A stretch of 64,000 nt of DNA from Dinoroseobacter sp049800835 (GTDB taxonomy: Bacteria > Pseudomonadota > Alphaproteobacteria > Rhodobacterales > Rhodobacteraceae): NCBI RefSeq assembly GCF_049800835.1, contig NZ_JBNAFU010000001.1, positions 186,001 to 250,000 on the forward strand, read 5' to 3'. The position numbers and the translations under genes were made by a program. Under the pieces are notes generated by a model. The model saw only the letters and a list, made by a program, of their open reading frames with translations. It made no database searches and was not told where the DNA came from. Shown in pieces: positions 33,661-42,176 of the stretch. How positions within the stretch are numbered: the first letter of the stretch is position 1; each line of letters begins with the position of its first letter.

Positions 33661-35244
33661 ATGATGACCGGGGCTTTTTCATATCTGCGCAAGGTATTGG
33701 CGGTGGGTTTGACGGCCGCGTTCTGCACGGATGCGGGGCAGGCAGATCCGATGCGGCCGTTCTCCATCTGGCTGGCACAACCCTATGACGTCGCGGTTCC
33801 GCTTACGGCTTCGATCTACATGCCCGAAATCTCGCGCGCCTTGCGGGCCACACCCCCGCCGCCGAGGTCTCGGTTCAACGTGCAGATCACGCACCGCAAG
33901 CTGAGCGGATCCGTGCCTCACCAGTTGCTGAACCGCGTGCGCGACCTGCCGGCCTATGGTGGCGAGGCCAGGGGCATCGCGGCCATTCACCTGACCGGCG
34001 GGAGCACCGATCTGCGCACGCTGGCAACTCAGCCATCCGTACGACCCTATCTCAGGTGTGCCGAGACCCGCTGCACGCTGACTGCGCCGCTGCTTGTGGC
34101 CGAAGGGGCTGCGCTGAGCATCGATGGAGTGCGCCTTGATCTTGTCCAGGACACTGGCGCGCTCTTGGGCAACCACGGGACGCTATATATCCGCAACAGT
34201 CATATCGAGGCAGTCCTGCCCCGCCTGACCGAGCTGCGCCCGGAAGAGCGTGATTTCCGCCCATTCATCGCCGGGCTGGAAGGATCGACAACGCAGCTGA
34301 TCGGATCGACATTCGTCAATCTCGGGTTTTCCGGCTCCTCTGCCTATGGTGTCTCGATTTCTGCCCGCAAGGGCGAACGCGCCCCGACGGGGATGCTGAT
34401 CGGGAACGTGTTCGAGGGGCTGTATTACGGATTCTATTCTCATCACGCGCATAACATCGCCATTGTCGACAACTTGTACCGCGACAACATCGTCTACGGG
34501 ATCGATCCGCATGACTATTCGCATCATTTGTGGATTCTCGGGAACCGCGCCTACGGCACCCGGAAGAAGCACGGGATCATCATTTCGCGCGGGGTGACCG
34601 ACAGTGTGATCGCGATGAACCGCAGCCACGACAATGCGCGGGCCGGGATCATGCTGGACCGGCATTCGTCGAACAATCTGGTCATCTACAACCACACCTG
34701 GCGCAATGCGTATGACGGCATCGCCATCTACGAAAGCTCCGGCAACCTGATCGCGCACAACACCGGTGCCGAGAACGGCAAGACCGGGCTGCGCATCCGC
34801 AACTCCGCAGACCTGATCGTTGCGCATAACTATTTCACGGGCAACCAGACCGGTATCAAGGCTTATACCGGGCGACCGAACGGGTTCCAGCGCAAGGATG
34901 AAGACATCTACACGATGGAGGTCACGGCCCGCATGGTTGGCAACACCGTGACCGGAAACCACCGCGAGGACATGTCGATCAAGGGGTGCATCAGTCGCAT
35001 CGTGTTCGCCGAGGACTTCGGAAACCAGCCCGGGTTCACCACCCGCACCGTGACATTCGGCGGCGAGCAGCAATGGCGCGCCATGCTGGACCGCGTGGCC
35101 GAGATCACGCGTGGGCATTTGGACGTCAATTATACCTGCCCTGCCACCCTTGTGCGCCCGGCCGTTGAACGCGCCGCGCGCGAAGCCCGGCAGGCCGAAC
35201 GACTGCGCGTGCTGGCGGCGGAACAGGCCACCCTGCGCCAATAA
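33661..35244 (+). CDS. Exported AlgG-like parallel beta-helix protein (putative polyuronate C5-epimerase)
   Basis: The 527-residue product begins with a signal peptide (about 1-28, ending CTDAGQA). From about 150 to 440 it shows right-handed beta-helix repeats (GYG/N-x-I/V turns such as NSHDNARAGIMLDRHSSNNLVIYN). The motif GIDPHDYSHH (DPHD at 282-285) matches the catalytic motif of AlgG mannuronan C5-epimerases. No other alginate gene lies nearby, so the polymer substrate is unknown. ATG 33661 was chosen for the signal peptide; 16 upstream codons are open but lack features. Confidence 0.8.
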   Translation: MMTGAFSYLRKVLAVGLTAAFCTDAGQADPMRPFSIWLAQPYDVAVPLTASIYMPEISRALRATPPPPRSRFNVQITHRKLSGSVPHQLLNRVRDLPAYGGEARGIAAIHLTGGSTDLRTLATQPSVRPYLRCAETRCTLTAPLLVAEGAALSIDGVRLDLVQDTGALLGNHGTLYIRNSHIEAVLPRLTELRPEERDFRPFIAGLEGSTTQLIGSTFVNLGFSGSSAYGVSISARKGERAPTGMLIGNVFEGLYYGFYSHHAHNIAIVDNLYRDNIVYGIDPHDYSHHLWILGNRAYGTRKKHGIIISRGVTDSVIAMNRSHDNARAGIMLDRHSSNNLVIYNHTWRNAYDGIAIYESSGNLIAHNTGAENGKTGLRIRNSADLIVAHNYFTGNQTGIKAYTGRPNGFQRKDEDIYTMEVTARMVGNTVTGNHREDMSIKGCISRIVFAEDFGNQPGFTTRTVTFGGEQQWRAMLDRVAEITRGHLDVNYTCPATLVRPAVERAAREARQAERLRVLAAEQATLRQ

Positions 35245-35321
35245 GCCCGCACACCCCCCGTTGCCCAGACCGGCGCACACCGCTACAGCGTATGCGAACG
35301 TATACCAGCCGGGAGCAGACC

Positions 35322-36713
35322 ATGACCGACACTCGTACCGAGACCGACAGCTTCGGCCCGCTTGAGGTGCCCTCCGACAAGTATTGGGGCGCGCAGACGC
35401 AACGCTCGATCATGAACTTCCCCATCGGATGGGAGAAACAACCGGTTGCCATCGTGCGCGCACTGGGGGTGATCAAGAAGGCCTGCGCGATGGCCAACAA
35501 GGATAGCGGCAAGCTGGACCCGAAACTGGCCGATGCAATCATTCAGGCGGCCGGCGAGGTGATCGAGGGCAAGTTCGACGACAACTTCCCGCTGGTTGTC
35601 TGGCAGACCGGATCGGGCACGCAGTCCAACATGAACTCCAACGAGGTGATCGCGAACCGCGCGATCGAAATCCTTGGTGGCGTGATCGGATCGAAAGACC
35701 CGGTGCATCCGAACGATCATTGCAATATGGGCCAGTCCTCGAACGACACGTTCCCGACCGCGATGCACATCGCCGCCGCCACGACCGTGCGCGACGTGCT
35801 GCTGCCGGGGCTGGAGAAGCTTGCCGCGGCACTGGAGGCAAAATCGGACGAGTTCAAGGACATCATCAAGATCGGCCGCACGCACACGCAGGATGCCACA
35901 CCGCTGACCCTCGGCCAGGAGTTCTCCGGCTACGCCAAGCAGGTCCGCAACGGGATCGAGCGGATCAAGCTTGCCCTGCCCGGCATCTACGAACTGGCAC
36001 AAGGCGGCACGGCGGTTGGAACGGGGCTCAACACCTCGCCCGGCTGGTCCGAGACCGTGGCTGGACATATGGCGGACATCACCGGTCTGCCCTTTGTCAC
36101 TGCGCCGAACAAGTTCGAAGCACTCGCCGCCCATGACGCAATGGTCTTCATGTCCGGCGCGATCAAGACAACGGCCATGGCGTGTTACAAGATCGCGAGC
36201 GACATGCGGTTCCTGGGTTCCGGCCCGCGGTCGGGTCTGGGGGAGTTGATCCTGCCCGAGAACGAACCCGGCTCGTCGATCATGCCCGGCAAGGTGAACC
36301 CGACGCAGGCCGAGGCGATGACGCAGGTCTGCGCGCATATTCTGGGCAATGACGCGGCGATTGCCTTTGCCGGCAGCCAGGGTCATTTCGAGTTGAACGT
36401 CTATAACCCGATGATGTCCTACAACCTCTTGCAATCCATGACGCTGCTGGGCGATGTCGCTGACAGTTTCACCGAGCGGATGCTGGTCGGGACCAAGGCC
36501 AACGAGGAACGGATCGACAAGCTGATGAAGGAATCGCTGATGCTGGTGACAGCGCTTGCGCCGACCATCGGGTATGACAATGCCACCAAGGTGGCCAAGA
36601 CCGCCCACAAGAACGGCACCACCCTGAAGGAAGAAGCCATCGCGCTGGGATTTGTCGATGAAGAAACCTTCGACCGTGTCGTGCGGCCCGAGGACATGAT
36701 CGGTCCGAAGTGA
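35322..36713 (+). CDS. fumC: Fumarate hydratase, class II
   Basis: FumC interconverts fumarate and malate in the TCA cycle. The 463-residue protein has the superfamily signature GSSIMPGKVNPTQ near residue 317, TGSGTQSNMN, NDHCNMGQSSND and GRTHTQDATP. The ATG at 35322 follows GGGAGCA; an earlier in-frame ATG at 35292 is less likely. It heads a run with an isomerase and two small genes that follow at 1, 61 and -4 bp. Confidence 0.97.
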   Translation: MTDTRTETDSFGPLEVPSDKYWGAQTQRSIMNFPIGWEKQPVAIVRALGVIKKACAMANKDSGKLDPKLADAIIQAAGEVIEGKFDDNFPLVVWQTGSGTQSNMNSNEVIANRAIEILGGVIGSKDPVHPNDHCNMGQSSNDTFPTAMHIAAATTVRDVLLPGLEKLAAALEAKSDEFKDIIKIGRTHTQDATPLTLGQEFSGYAKQVRNGIERIKLALPGIYELAQGGTAVGTGLNTSPGWSETVAGHMADITGLPFVTAPNKFEALAAHDAMVFMSGAIKTTAMACYKIASDMRFLGSGPRSGLGELILPENEPGSSIMPGKVNPTQAEAMTQVCAHILGNDAAIAFAGSQGHFELNVYNPMMSYNLLQSMTLLGDVADSFTERMLVGTKANEERIDKLMKESLMLVTALAPTIGYDNATKVAKTAHKNGTTLKEEAIALGFVDEETFDRVVRPEDMIGPK

Positions 36714-36714
36714 T

Positions 36715-37311
36715 TTGGGACCGAGACTGACGTTCTGGTTCGAGCTCGCCTCGACCTACTCCTACCTCTCGGCCATGCGCATCGATGCGCTGGCCGAGGC
36801 GGCGGGCGTCGAGGTGGACTGGCGTCCGGTGCCGCTGGGACCGATCTTTGCACTGCAGGGGTGGAAAACGTCCCCCTTCAATATCTACGCCGCGAAGGGC
36901 GCCTATATGTGGCGGGACATGGAGCGGATTTGTGCAGCACGCGAGCTGCCGTTTCAACGCCCCGCGCCGTTTCCGCAAAACTCGATCCGCGCCGCGCGGG
37001 TTGCTTTGGCCGCGCTCGAAACCCCGCAGGGCCCCGAGTTCGTGCGCGCCCTTTATTCGGCGCAGTTCGCCTATGGCGCGGATATCGCCCTGCCCGAGGT
37101 GATCGTGACCGCGCTGGAAGAGGTCGGCCTGCCCGCCCTGCTGATGGAGGCCGCAGGCAGCCCGATGTACAAGGAGCGACTGAAAGACAACAGCGCGGAG
37201 GCGGTGTCGCTCGGCCTGTTCGGCGCACCCAGCTTCACCGTCGGGACGGAAGTGTTCTGGGGAGACGACCGGCTGGAAGACGCGCTGGACTGGGCGAAAG
37301 TCAACGTCTGA
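36715..37311 (+). CDS. DsbA-fold 2-hydroxychromene-2-carboxylate isomerase family protein
   Basis: The 198-residue protein has the thioredoxin-like fold of the kappa-GST/HCCA isomerase family, with FWFELASTYSYLSAMRI at the N-terminus and GLFGAPSFTVGTEVFWGDDRLEDAL at the C-terminus. Family members isomerise naphthalene-derived intermediates or act as glutathione S-transferases; no aromatic pathway genes are adjacent, so function here is open. The start is TTG at 36715, one base after the fumC stop, without a clear ribosome-binding site; translation may be coupled to fumC. An internal ATG would remove conserved residues. Confidence 0.85.
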   Translation: MGPRLTFWFELASTYSYLSAMRIDALAEAAGVEVDWRPVPLGPIFALQGWKTSPFNIYAAKGAYMWRDMERICAARELPFQRPAPFPQNSIRAARVALAALETPQGPEFVRALYSAQFAYGADIALPEVIVTALEEVGLPALLMEAAGSPMYKERLKDNSAEAVSLGLFGAPSFTVGTEVFWGDDRLEDALDWAKVNV

Positions 37312-37372
37312 ATTTCGCCTTTGACGTGCAAATGGGCTTGCAACGGCGCTGCGCGCGCAGCAAGCATTGGCC

Positions 37373-37552
37373 ATGAGCAATATCACGAATCTCCGCACCG
37401 TTCGAAAGCAGAAAGCGCGTGAAGCACGCCGTGTAACTGCATCTAAAAATGTTGAAAAACATGGGATGAGCAAGGCTGCGCGCGTGCTCGCGGCGGCGCG
37501 GGAAGAGACGCGATTGCGCAAGCTGGATGCGCATCAGATCGAAGAAGAATGA
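37373..37552 (+). CDS. DUF4169 small basic protein
   Basis: The 59-residue product (MSNITNLRTVRKQKAREARR...) is very rich in arginine, lysine and alanine and probably all helical. It matches the DUF4169 family, known mainly from Rhodobacterales next to a ribbon-helix-helix gene. Its stop overlaps the start of that gene by four bases (ATGA), implying coupled translation and perhaps a joint role. The function is unknown; the high charge suggests nucleic-acid or ribosome contact. Confidence 0.8.
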   Translation: MSNITNLRTVRKQKAREARRVTASKNVEKHGMSKAARVLAAAREETRLRKLDAHQIEEE

Positions 37553-37782
37553 CCCGGGGGGCACTGCGACCGGTCAAACATTCCCTGACCTTGCAGGGGC
37601 ACCGCACATCTGTGTCGCTGGAGCCGGAATTCTGGGAGGCGTTTCGCGAAATTGCCGCCGAGCGCGGACAGCCGATCAATGTGCTTGCGGCCGAAATTGA
37701 TGCCGACCGCGGGACGGACCGGGGGTTGGCCAGCGCGATCCGCGTGTTCGTGCTGACCGAGACGCAGAGGCAGGCGGACTAG
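37549..37782 (+). CDS. Ribbon-helix-helix domain protein
   Basis: The 77-residue product has the pattern HSLTLQGHRTSVSLEPEFWEAFREIAAERGQPINVLAAEID, a ribbon (HRTSVSL) followed by two helices. This is the RHH_4-type domain seen in small Rhodobacterales proteins. Members are often DNA-binding repressors. It overlaps the DUF4169 gene by four bases and ends tail-to-tail with the DUF1254 gene, sharing four bases. Confidence 0.82.
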   Translation: MTRGALRPVKHSLTLQGHRTSVSLEPEFWEAFREIAAERGQPINVLAAEIDADRGTDRGLASAIRVFVLTETQRQAD

Positions 37783-38804
37783 CTGCCAGGCTCGATCGAC
37801 ACCTCCCGGTTGATCATCGCAACATACTCGGAAATCGCCTCGGCGCTTTGCGGCTGATACAGCCGAATGACCTGTGTCCAGTCCGGCTGCACGTCGATGT
37901 TGTTGGGCTGACCCGGGCAATTGTAGCGGAAGGTGATCGAGCCATCTGCGTTGGCCTCTGCTGCGCGATCGTTGAGGGCAAAGTTCTCCTCCACGATCCA
38001 GCTTTCGTCGCTGTAGGTGGTCACCGAATAAAACGCGCCTTCGTCAAACTTCAGCGGCGGGCGTGGCAGGGTCATCTGCGAACACACCCCATCGGCTGCC
38101 GCGCCCGTCGGCACGATGGTCGAGATATAGACCGCGTCCGCATAGGGCAGCCCGCCCCACCCTTTCGCCGTGGCGATCAGGAACATGTCCGGGTCGACAT
38201 CTTCGGGTCGCCCGAAAAACAGCTCGGGCTTGTCCGCCTCCCCTGCGCGCGCCACGAGTTGCGCGCGCACGGCATCAAGGCTTTCCGTGTCGAATCCTTT
38301 CGGTGTGTATGGCTCTGCCGAAGTTGCCTCGATCAAAAACCCATCCTGATGGGCGTGCGCCTCGGCAAGTCCTGCCGCATCGGTCGACTTGAGGCCGGTG
38401 CGCATGTTGAGAAAAAGGTAACGCCCCGTGGTCAGATCGTCGGGCGTGAGCGTAACGCTCTCGCCAGCGTAGAGCACATCCAATGTATAATGGCTTTCAT
38501 CGATGATCTGAATCATCGACAGGTAATCCCACGCGGGATTGGTGATCGTCACCCCGCCCATCGTGTCGACCACGGCATGGCTGTAGAGCACATCCTTGTT
38601 CTCGGTAATGACGAACTGATTGTCGGGCCCTGACGGATCGCGCGCGTGTCGGATCGTGTTGATCGCATGCTCAGCGGAGTGTTCGGCCATGTAGCGGTCG
38701 GTTTCCGCAATGGGAAAGTTTTCAAGCGTTACTTCGGTTCCGCTGGCTCCGGCTTGTGTGGTGCAGATCAAGAGAGCATAGATCGGGCGCGCCAATCGGG
38801 TCAT
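37779..38804 (-). CDS. Exported DUF1254/DUF1214 protein
   Basis: The 341-residue product has a signal peptide (about 1-20, ending AGA). It then carries an N-terminal DUF1254-like part (about 25-160, with AHARDPSGPDNQFVITENKD-like segment and VVDTMGGVTITNPAWDYLSMIQI) and a C-terminal DUF1214-like part (about 230-330, with PPLKFDEGAFYSVTTYSDESWIVEENFALND). Function is unknown; some homologues sit in solvent or hydrocarbon gene sets. The ATG at 38804 places the signal peptide at the N-terminus. It lies 91 bp after dctM on the same strand and may belong to that operon. Confidence 0.78.
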   Translation of the reverse strand: MTRLARPIYALLICTTQAGASGTEVTLENFPIAETDRYMAEHSAEHAINTIRHARDPSGPDNQFVITENKDVLYSHAVVDTMGGVTITNPAWDYLSMIQIIDESHYTLDVLYAGESVTLTPDDLTTGRYLFLNMRTGLKSTDAAGLAEAHAHQDGFLIEATSAEPYTPKGFDTESLDAVRAQLVARAGEADKPELFFGRPEDVDPDMFLIATAKGWGGLPYADAVYISTIVPTGAAADGVCSQMTLPRPPLKFDEGAFYSVTTYSDESWIVEENFALNDRAAEANADGSITFRYNCPGQPNNIDVQPDWTQVIRLYQPQSAEAISEYVAMINREVSIEPGS

Positions 38805-38895
38805 GAGGTGTCCCTCGGGTTTGCTGTCTAGGATGAATTCTCGGAAGTCTTGCACTGCAAAATTCACGGCGAAATACGACGTTGGTTGAAGAAGC

Positions 38896-40248
38896 TCAGA
38901 ACATCACGCCCACGAGCCACAGCGACAGGCCGGGAAAGGCCACGAGCACAACCACACGGATCAGGTCGGAGGCCACGAACGGTGTCACCCCGCGATACGT
39001 CTTGCCGATGGGAATGTCGCGTGCCACCTGGTTTATGATGAAAAGGTTCATGCCCACAGGCGGTGTGATCAACCCCACCTCCACCACGATCAGCGCAAGG
39101 ATGCCGAACCAGATCGCGGCCTCTTCTGGTGTCAGCCCGAAATCGAGCGCCTGCACGATGGGAAAGAAGATCGGGATGGTCAGCAGGATCATCGACAGGC
39201 TGTCCATCACGCAACCGAAGACCAGGTAGCACAGCAGCATCGCAGACAGCACCATGAGCGGCGCGAAGCCTTGCGTTGTGACCCACTCGGCCAGAAGCTG
39301 CGGCGCCTGCGTGAAGGCAAGGAACGAGTTGAACAGCTGCGCGCCAAGCACGATGAAGAAGATCATCGCCGTGGCTGACGCCGTGCCAAGGATCGAGTCC
39401 AGCAACCCGCGCCAGGTCAGACCGCCGGTCAAAGCCCCATAAAGCCCGGTGGCCACCGCGCCCACGGCAGCCCCTTCGGTCGGGGTGAAGAGCGCCTGTA
39501 CCCCGTATTGCGCCCAGTTCCAGTCCCCGGCGATGCCGCCCATGACCAGCCCGAAGATCACCACGACCGGCCAGATCCGCACCAGCGTCCGCATGCGCCG
39601 CGCGATGGGCATCCGTTCTGCCGTGGTGGCGGCGTCCGGGCGGATGCGGACGTAGATCGCAACGGTCAGGATATACCCTAGCGCGGCGATGATGCCGGGG
39701 ATCAGAGCGGCAATGAACATCTTGACGATGTTTTGCTGGGTCAGGATCGCGTAGATGACAAGGATCACGGAGGGCGGGATCAGGATGCCGAGCGTGCCGC
39801 CCGCTGCCAGCACCCCGGTGCTGAGCGCGTCGGAATAGCCGCGTTTGCGCATCTCGGGCAAGGCGACCTGCCCCATGGTGGAGGCCGTCGCGAGGGACGA
39901 TCCGCACACTGCCCCGAACCCCGCGCAGGCGCCGACTGCGGCCATGGCCACCCCGCCCTTGCGGTGCCCGAGCCAGTCGCTTGCGGCCTCGAACAGGGCA
40001 GCCGACATGCCGGACCGGGTGGCGAACTGCCCCATCAGCAAGAACAGCGGCACAATCGACAGCGAGTAACTTGAGAATGTATCGAAGCTGAGGGTTTTCA
40101 TCTGGCTCAGCGTTGCATTCGGATGGCCCAGCACGACCCATGTCCCGATGAACCCGGTCGCCCCCATCGCAACGGCAATCGGAACGCGCAGGAAGATTGC
40201 GCAGAGCATCAGCGCAAATGCGGCGAGGGCCAGTTCGATACCGGTCAA
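38896..40248 (-). CDS. TRAP transporter large permease (DctM family)
   Basis: This is the main membrane subunit of a sodium-driven TRAP importer for organic acids. The 450-residue product has about twelve helices and typical DctM features, including FLRVPIAVAMGATGF, PLFLLMGQFATRSGMS, FGAVCGSSLATASTMGQVALPEM and ITPPVGMNLFIINQVA. The start is TTG at 40248, overlapping the dctQ stop by four bases (TTGA). An alternative frame on the same strand is a shadow. Confidence 0.94.
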   Translation of the reverse strand: MTGIELALAAFALMLCAIFLRVPIAVAMGATGFIGTWVVLGHPNATLSQMKTLSFDTFSSYSLSIVPLFLLMGQFATRSGMSAALFEAASDWLGHRKGGVAMAAVGACAGFGAVCGSSLATASTMGQVALPEMRKRGYSDALSTGVLAAGGTLGILIPPSVILVIYAILTQQNIVKMFIAALIPGIIAALGYILTVAIYVRIRPDAATTAERMPIARRMRTLVRIWPVVVIFGLVMGGIAGDWNWAQYGVQALFTPTEGAAVGAVATGLYGALTGGLTWRGLLDSILGTASATAMIFFIVLGAQLFNSFLAFTQAPQLLAEWVTTQGFAPLMVLSAMLLCYLVFGCVMDSLSMILLTIPIFFPIVQALDFGLTPEEAAIWFGILALIVVEVGLITPPVGMNLFIINQVARDIPIGKTYRGVTPFVASDLIRVVVLVAFPGLSLWLVGVMF

Positions 40249-40826
40249 GGGCGGCCTTCCTGCCCTGCGAGGGTCCAGTTGAGGCTCCGCCAGACCGTGT
40301 AGGCGGACACGATCACGAAGATGACGGCTCCGATCAACGCAAGGCCGTACGGAATCCAGATCGGCAGTTCGAGCTCATACGTGGTTTCGGGAAAGAACGG
40401 CTTGAAGCCCATCGACAATGCAGCGCGCAGGCTGTCGGAACCGTAGGGAAACTTCTCGCCGAACCCGAGATAGAGCCGCCACGCGATCAGGGTGGCGGCA
40501 ACCAGCACGCAGATATCGCCAACCAGCCCGAACCCCGCATGGCCGCGCCGCGGCAGGTGATCCACAAGGATGTCCACCGTCACATGCCCGCGCTTGAGCT
40601 GGCACCACGGCAGAAACAGGAACACCGCGATGGCGCAACCCAATTCCACAAGTTCGAAATCGCCGCGGATCGGCCCCAAACCGACCGAGATCAGCGCGCG
40701 TCCCGTGATCGACAGCACCGTCAGCACCGAGATCGCCACAAGCACCAGCCCGCCTGCATAGGCAAGCCCCCGTGCCAGCGTTTCCAGCGCGCGGCCCAGT
40801 CGGGCTTCGGCAACGGGTGCGATCAT
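40245..40826 (-). CDS. TRAP transporter small permease (DctQ family)
   Basis: The 193-residue subunit has four predicted helices and the DctQ region GDFELVELGCAIAVFLFLPWCQLKRGHVTVDILVD. The ATG at 40826 lies 19 bp after the monooxygenase stop; a TTG at 40868 would overlap that gene by 23 bases and is less likely. It is coupled to dctM by a four-base overlap. Confidence 0.92.
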   Translation of the reverse strand: MIAPVAEARLGRALETLARGLAYAGGLVLVAISVLTVLSITGRALISVGLGPIRGDFELVELGCAIAVFLFLPWCQLKRGHVTVDILVDHLPRRGHAGFGLVGDICVLVAATLIAWRLYLGFGEKFPYGSDSLRAALSMGFKPFFPETTYELELPIWIPYGLALIGAVIFVIVSAYTVWRSLNWTLAGQEGRP

Positions 40827-40845
40827 GCGGGCGCGTCCTCGGGTC

Positions 40846-42105
40846 TCAGGTGTCGGCGCGTTGGCCAAGGATGGGCGGGCGTGTGTTCAAGGTGGCAACG
40901 TCCATGCCCGCCAAGGCTTTATAGCTTGTGGCCTGCGATGCAAGCTCCTCGCGCGTGATCACATCTTCGATCCGCTCGAACCCGTCCGGAGCGCGTTCGG
41001 CAACAACGTCGAGGATCTTGTCCGGGCCATCGCCGCGATTGGCCAGTACGAGTGCGTTCACCGTTTCCCGCCGGTCGGCCTCATACCGGGCGAGCGCGGA
41101 TTTGACATCGCTGCCCTCGATCAGGGCGCGGGCCAGATACCGTCCGTCAAGGATGGCCTGGCTCGCGCCGTTGGACCCGATGGGATACATCGGGTGCGCC
41201 GCATCCCCCAGCAGCGTCACCCGGCCGTGCGACCAGCGCGGCAGCGGATCGCGGTCGACCATGGGATATTCGTAGATCGTATCGGCCTTGCGGATGACCT
41301 GCGGAACATCGAGCCAGTCGAACACCATATCCTCGAACGCCGGCAGGAAGTCCTGCAGCCGGCCCTCGCGGTTCCAGTCCTGCGGGGCAAACCCGGCCCG
41401 CGCGGGGTCGTGAATGTCGGCGATCCAGTTGAGCAGGCTGCGCCCGTCCGGACGGTCCGCAATTGGATAGACCACGAATTTGCGCGCCTTGGACCCGATC
41501 ATGCAGACCGTGCGGCCATCGCGTAGGCGGGGGGCTTCGGTCGTGCCGCGCCACATCATCGTCCCGCCCCAGCGCGCAGGGCCTTCATTCGGGAAGAGCC
41601 TGGCGCGCATCGCGGAATTGATCCCGTCTGCCCCGATCAGGACCGATCCGCGTTCGCGCCCGACCGTGTGGCCGGTTCGGCGATCCATGAAGGTGGCGGT
41701 GATGCCGTGGCTGTCCTCTTCCCAGGATTTCAGCGCGTAGCCTGCGAGGACGGAACCGCCCCGCTCCAGAAACGCCCAGTAGAGCGCCATTTGCAGTGCC
41801 CCGCGATGAATGGAGTATTGCGGCCAGTTATAGCCAGCCTGCATCCCGCGCGGCTCTTCCCAGACAAGGTTCCCTTGGGCCGTGAAATAGGCAAGCCCTG
41901 CGGTCCGGAGGCCAATCTCATCGAGCGCGTTCTCGAGGCCAAGTTCAAAAAGCTCGCGCGCGGCGTGGGGTTGAAGGTTGATGCCGACGCCAAGCGGGCG
42001 CACCTCCCGCACGGCCTCATAGACGGTGCAGTCTATCCCGGCCTGATGCAGGGACAACGCAAGGCTCAGCCCACCGATCCCGGCGCCTGCGATCATCACC
42101 GTCAT
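40846..42105 (-). CDS. FAD-dependent monooxygenase (aromatic hydroxylase type)
   Basis: The 419-residue protein is a class A flavoprotein monooxygenase. It has the dinucleotide motif GAGIGGLSLAL (7-17), the DG motif GADGINSAMRARLFP and the second FAD motif VTLLGDAAHPMYPIGSNGASQAI. It resembles salicylate-hydroxylase-like and PhzS-like enzymes that hydroxylate aromatic or heteroaromatic acids using NAD(P)H and oxygen. It lies between the TRAP binding-protein and small-permease genes on one strand, so it probably acts on the imported compound. No ring-cleavage gene is present nearby. Confidence 0.9.
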   Translation of the reverse strand: MTVMIAGAGIGGLSLALSLHQAGIDCTVYEAVREVRPLGVGINLQPHAARELFELGLENALDEIGLRTAGLAYFTAQGNLVWEEPRGMQAGYNWPQYSIHRGALQMALYWAFLERGGSVLAGYALKSWEEDSHGITATFMDRRTGHTVGRERGSVLIGADGINSAMRARLFPNEGPARWGGTMMWRGTTEAPRLRDGRTVCMIGSKARKFVVYPIADRPDGRSLLNWIADIHDPARAGFAPQDWNREGRLQDFLPAFEDMVFDWLDVPQVIRKADTIYEYPMVDRDPLPRWSHGRVTLLGDAAHPMYPIGSNGASQAILDGRYLARALIEGSDVKSALARYEADRRETVNALVLANRGDGPDKILDVVAERAPDGFERIEDVITREELASQATSYKALAGMDVATLNTRPPILGQRADT

Positions 42106-42176
42106 GAACCCACCCCGTTTTAAGCACAGATCAGGCCCGCCCCCGGTCAGGGGCAGGTCCGGTCACGTCTTGCGGC

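Noticed and set aside
38864..40141. A 425-residue open frame overlapping dctM on the same strand
   Set aside because: The dctM frame encodes a clear TRAP permease with the expected helices; the alternative frame is Arg/Gly-rich without domains.
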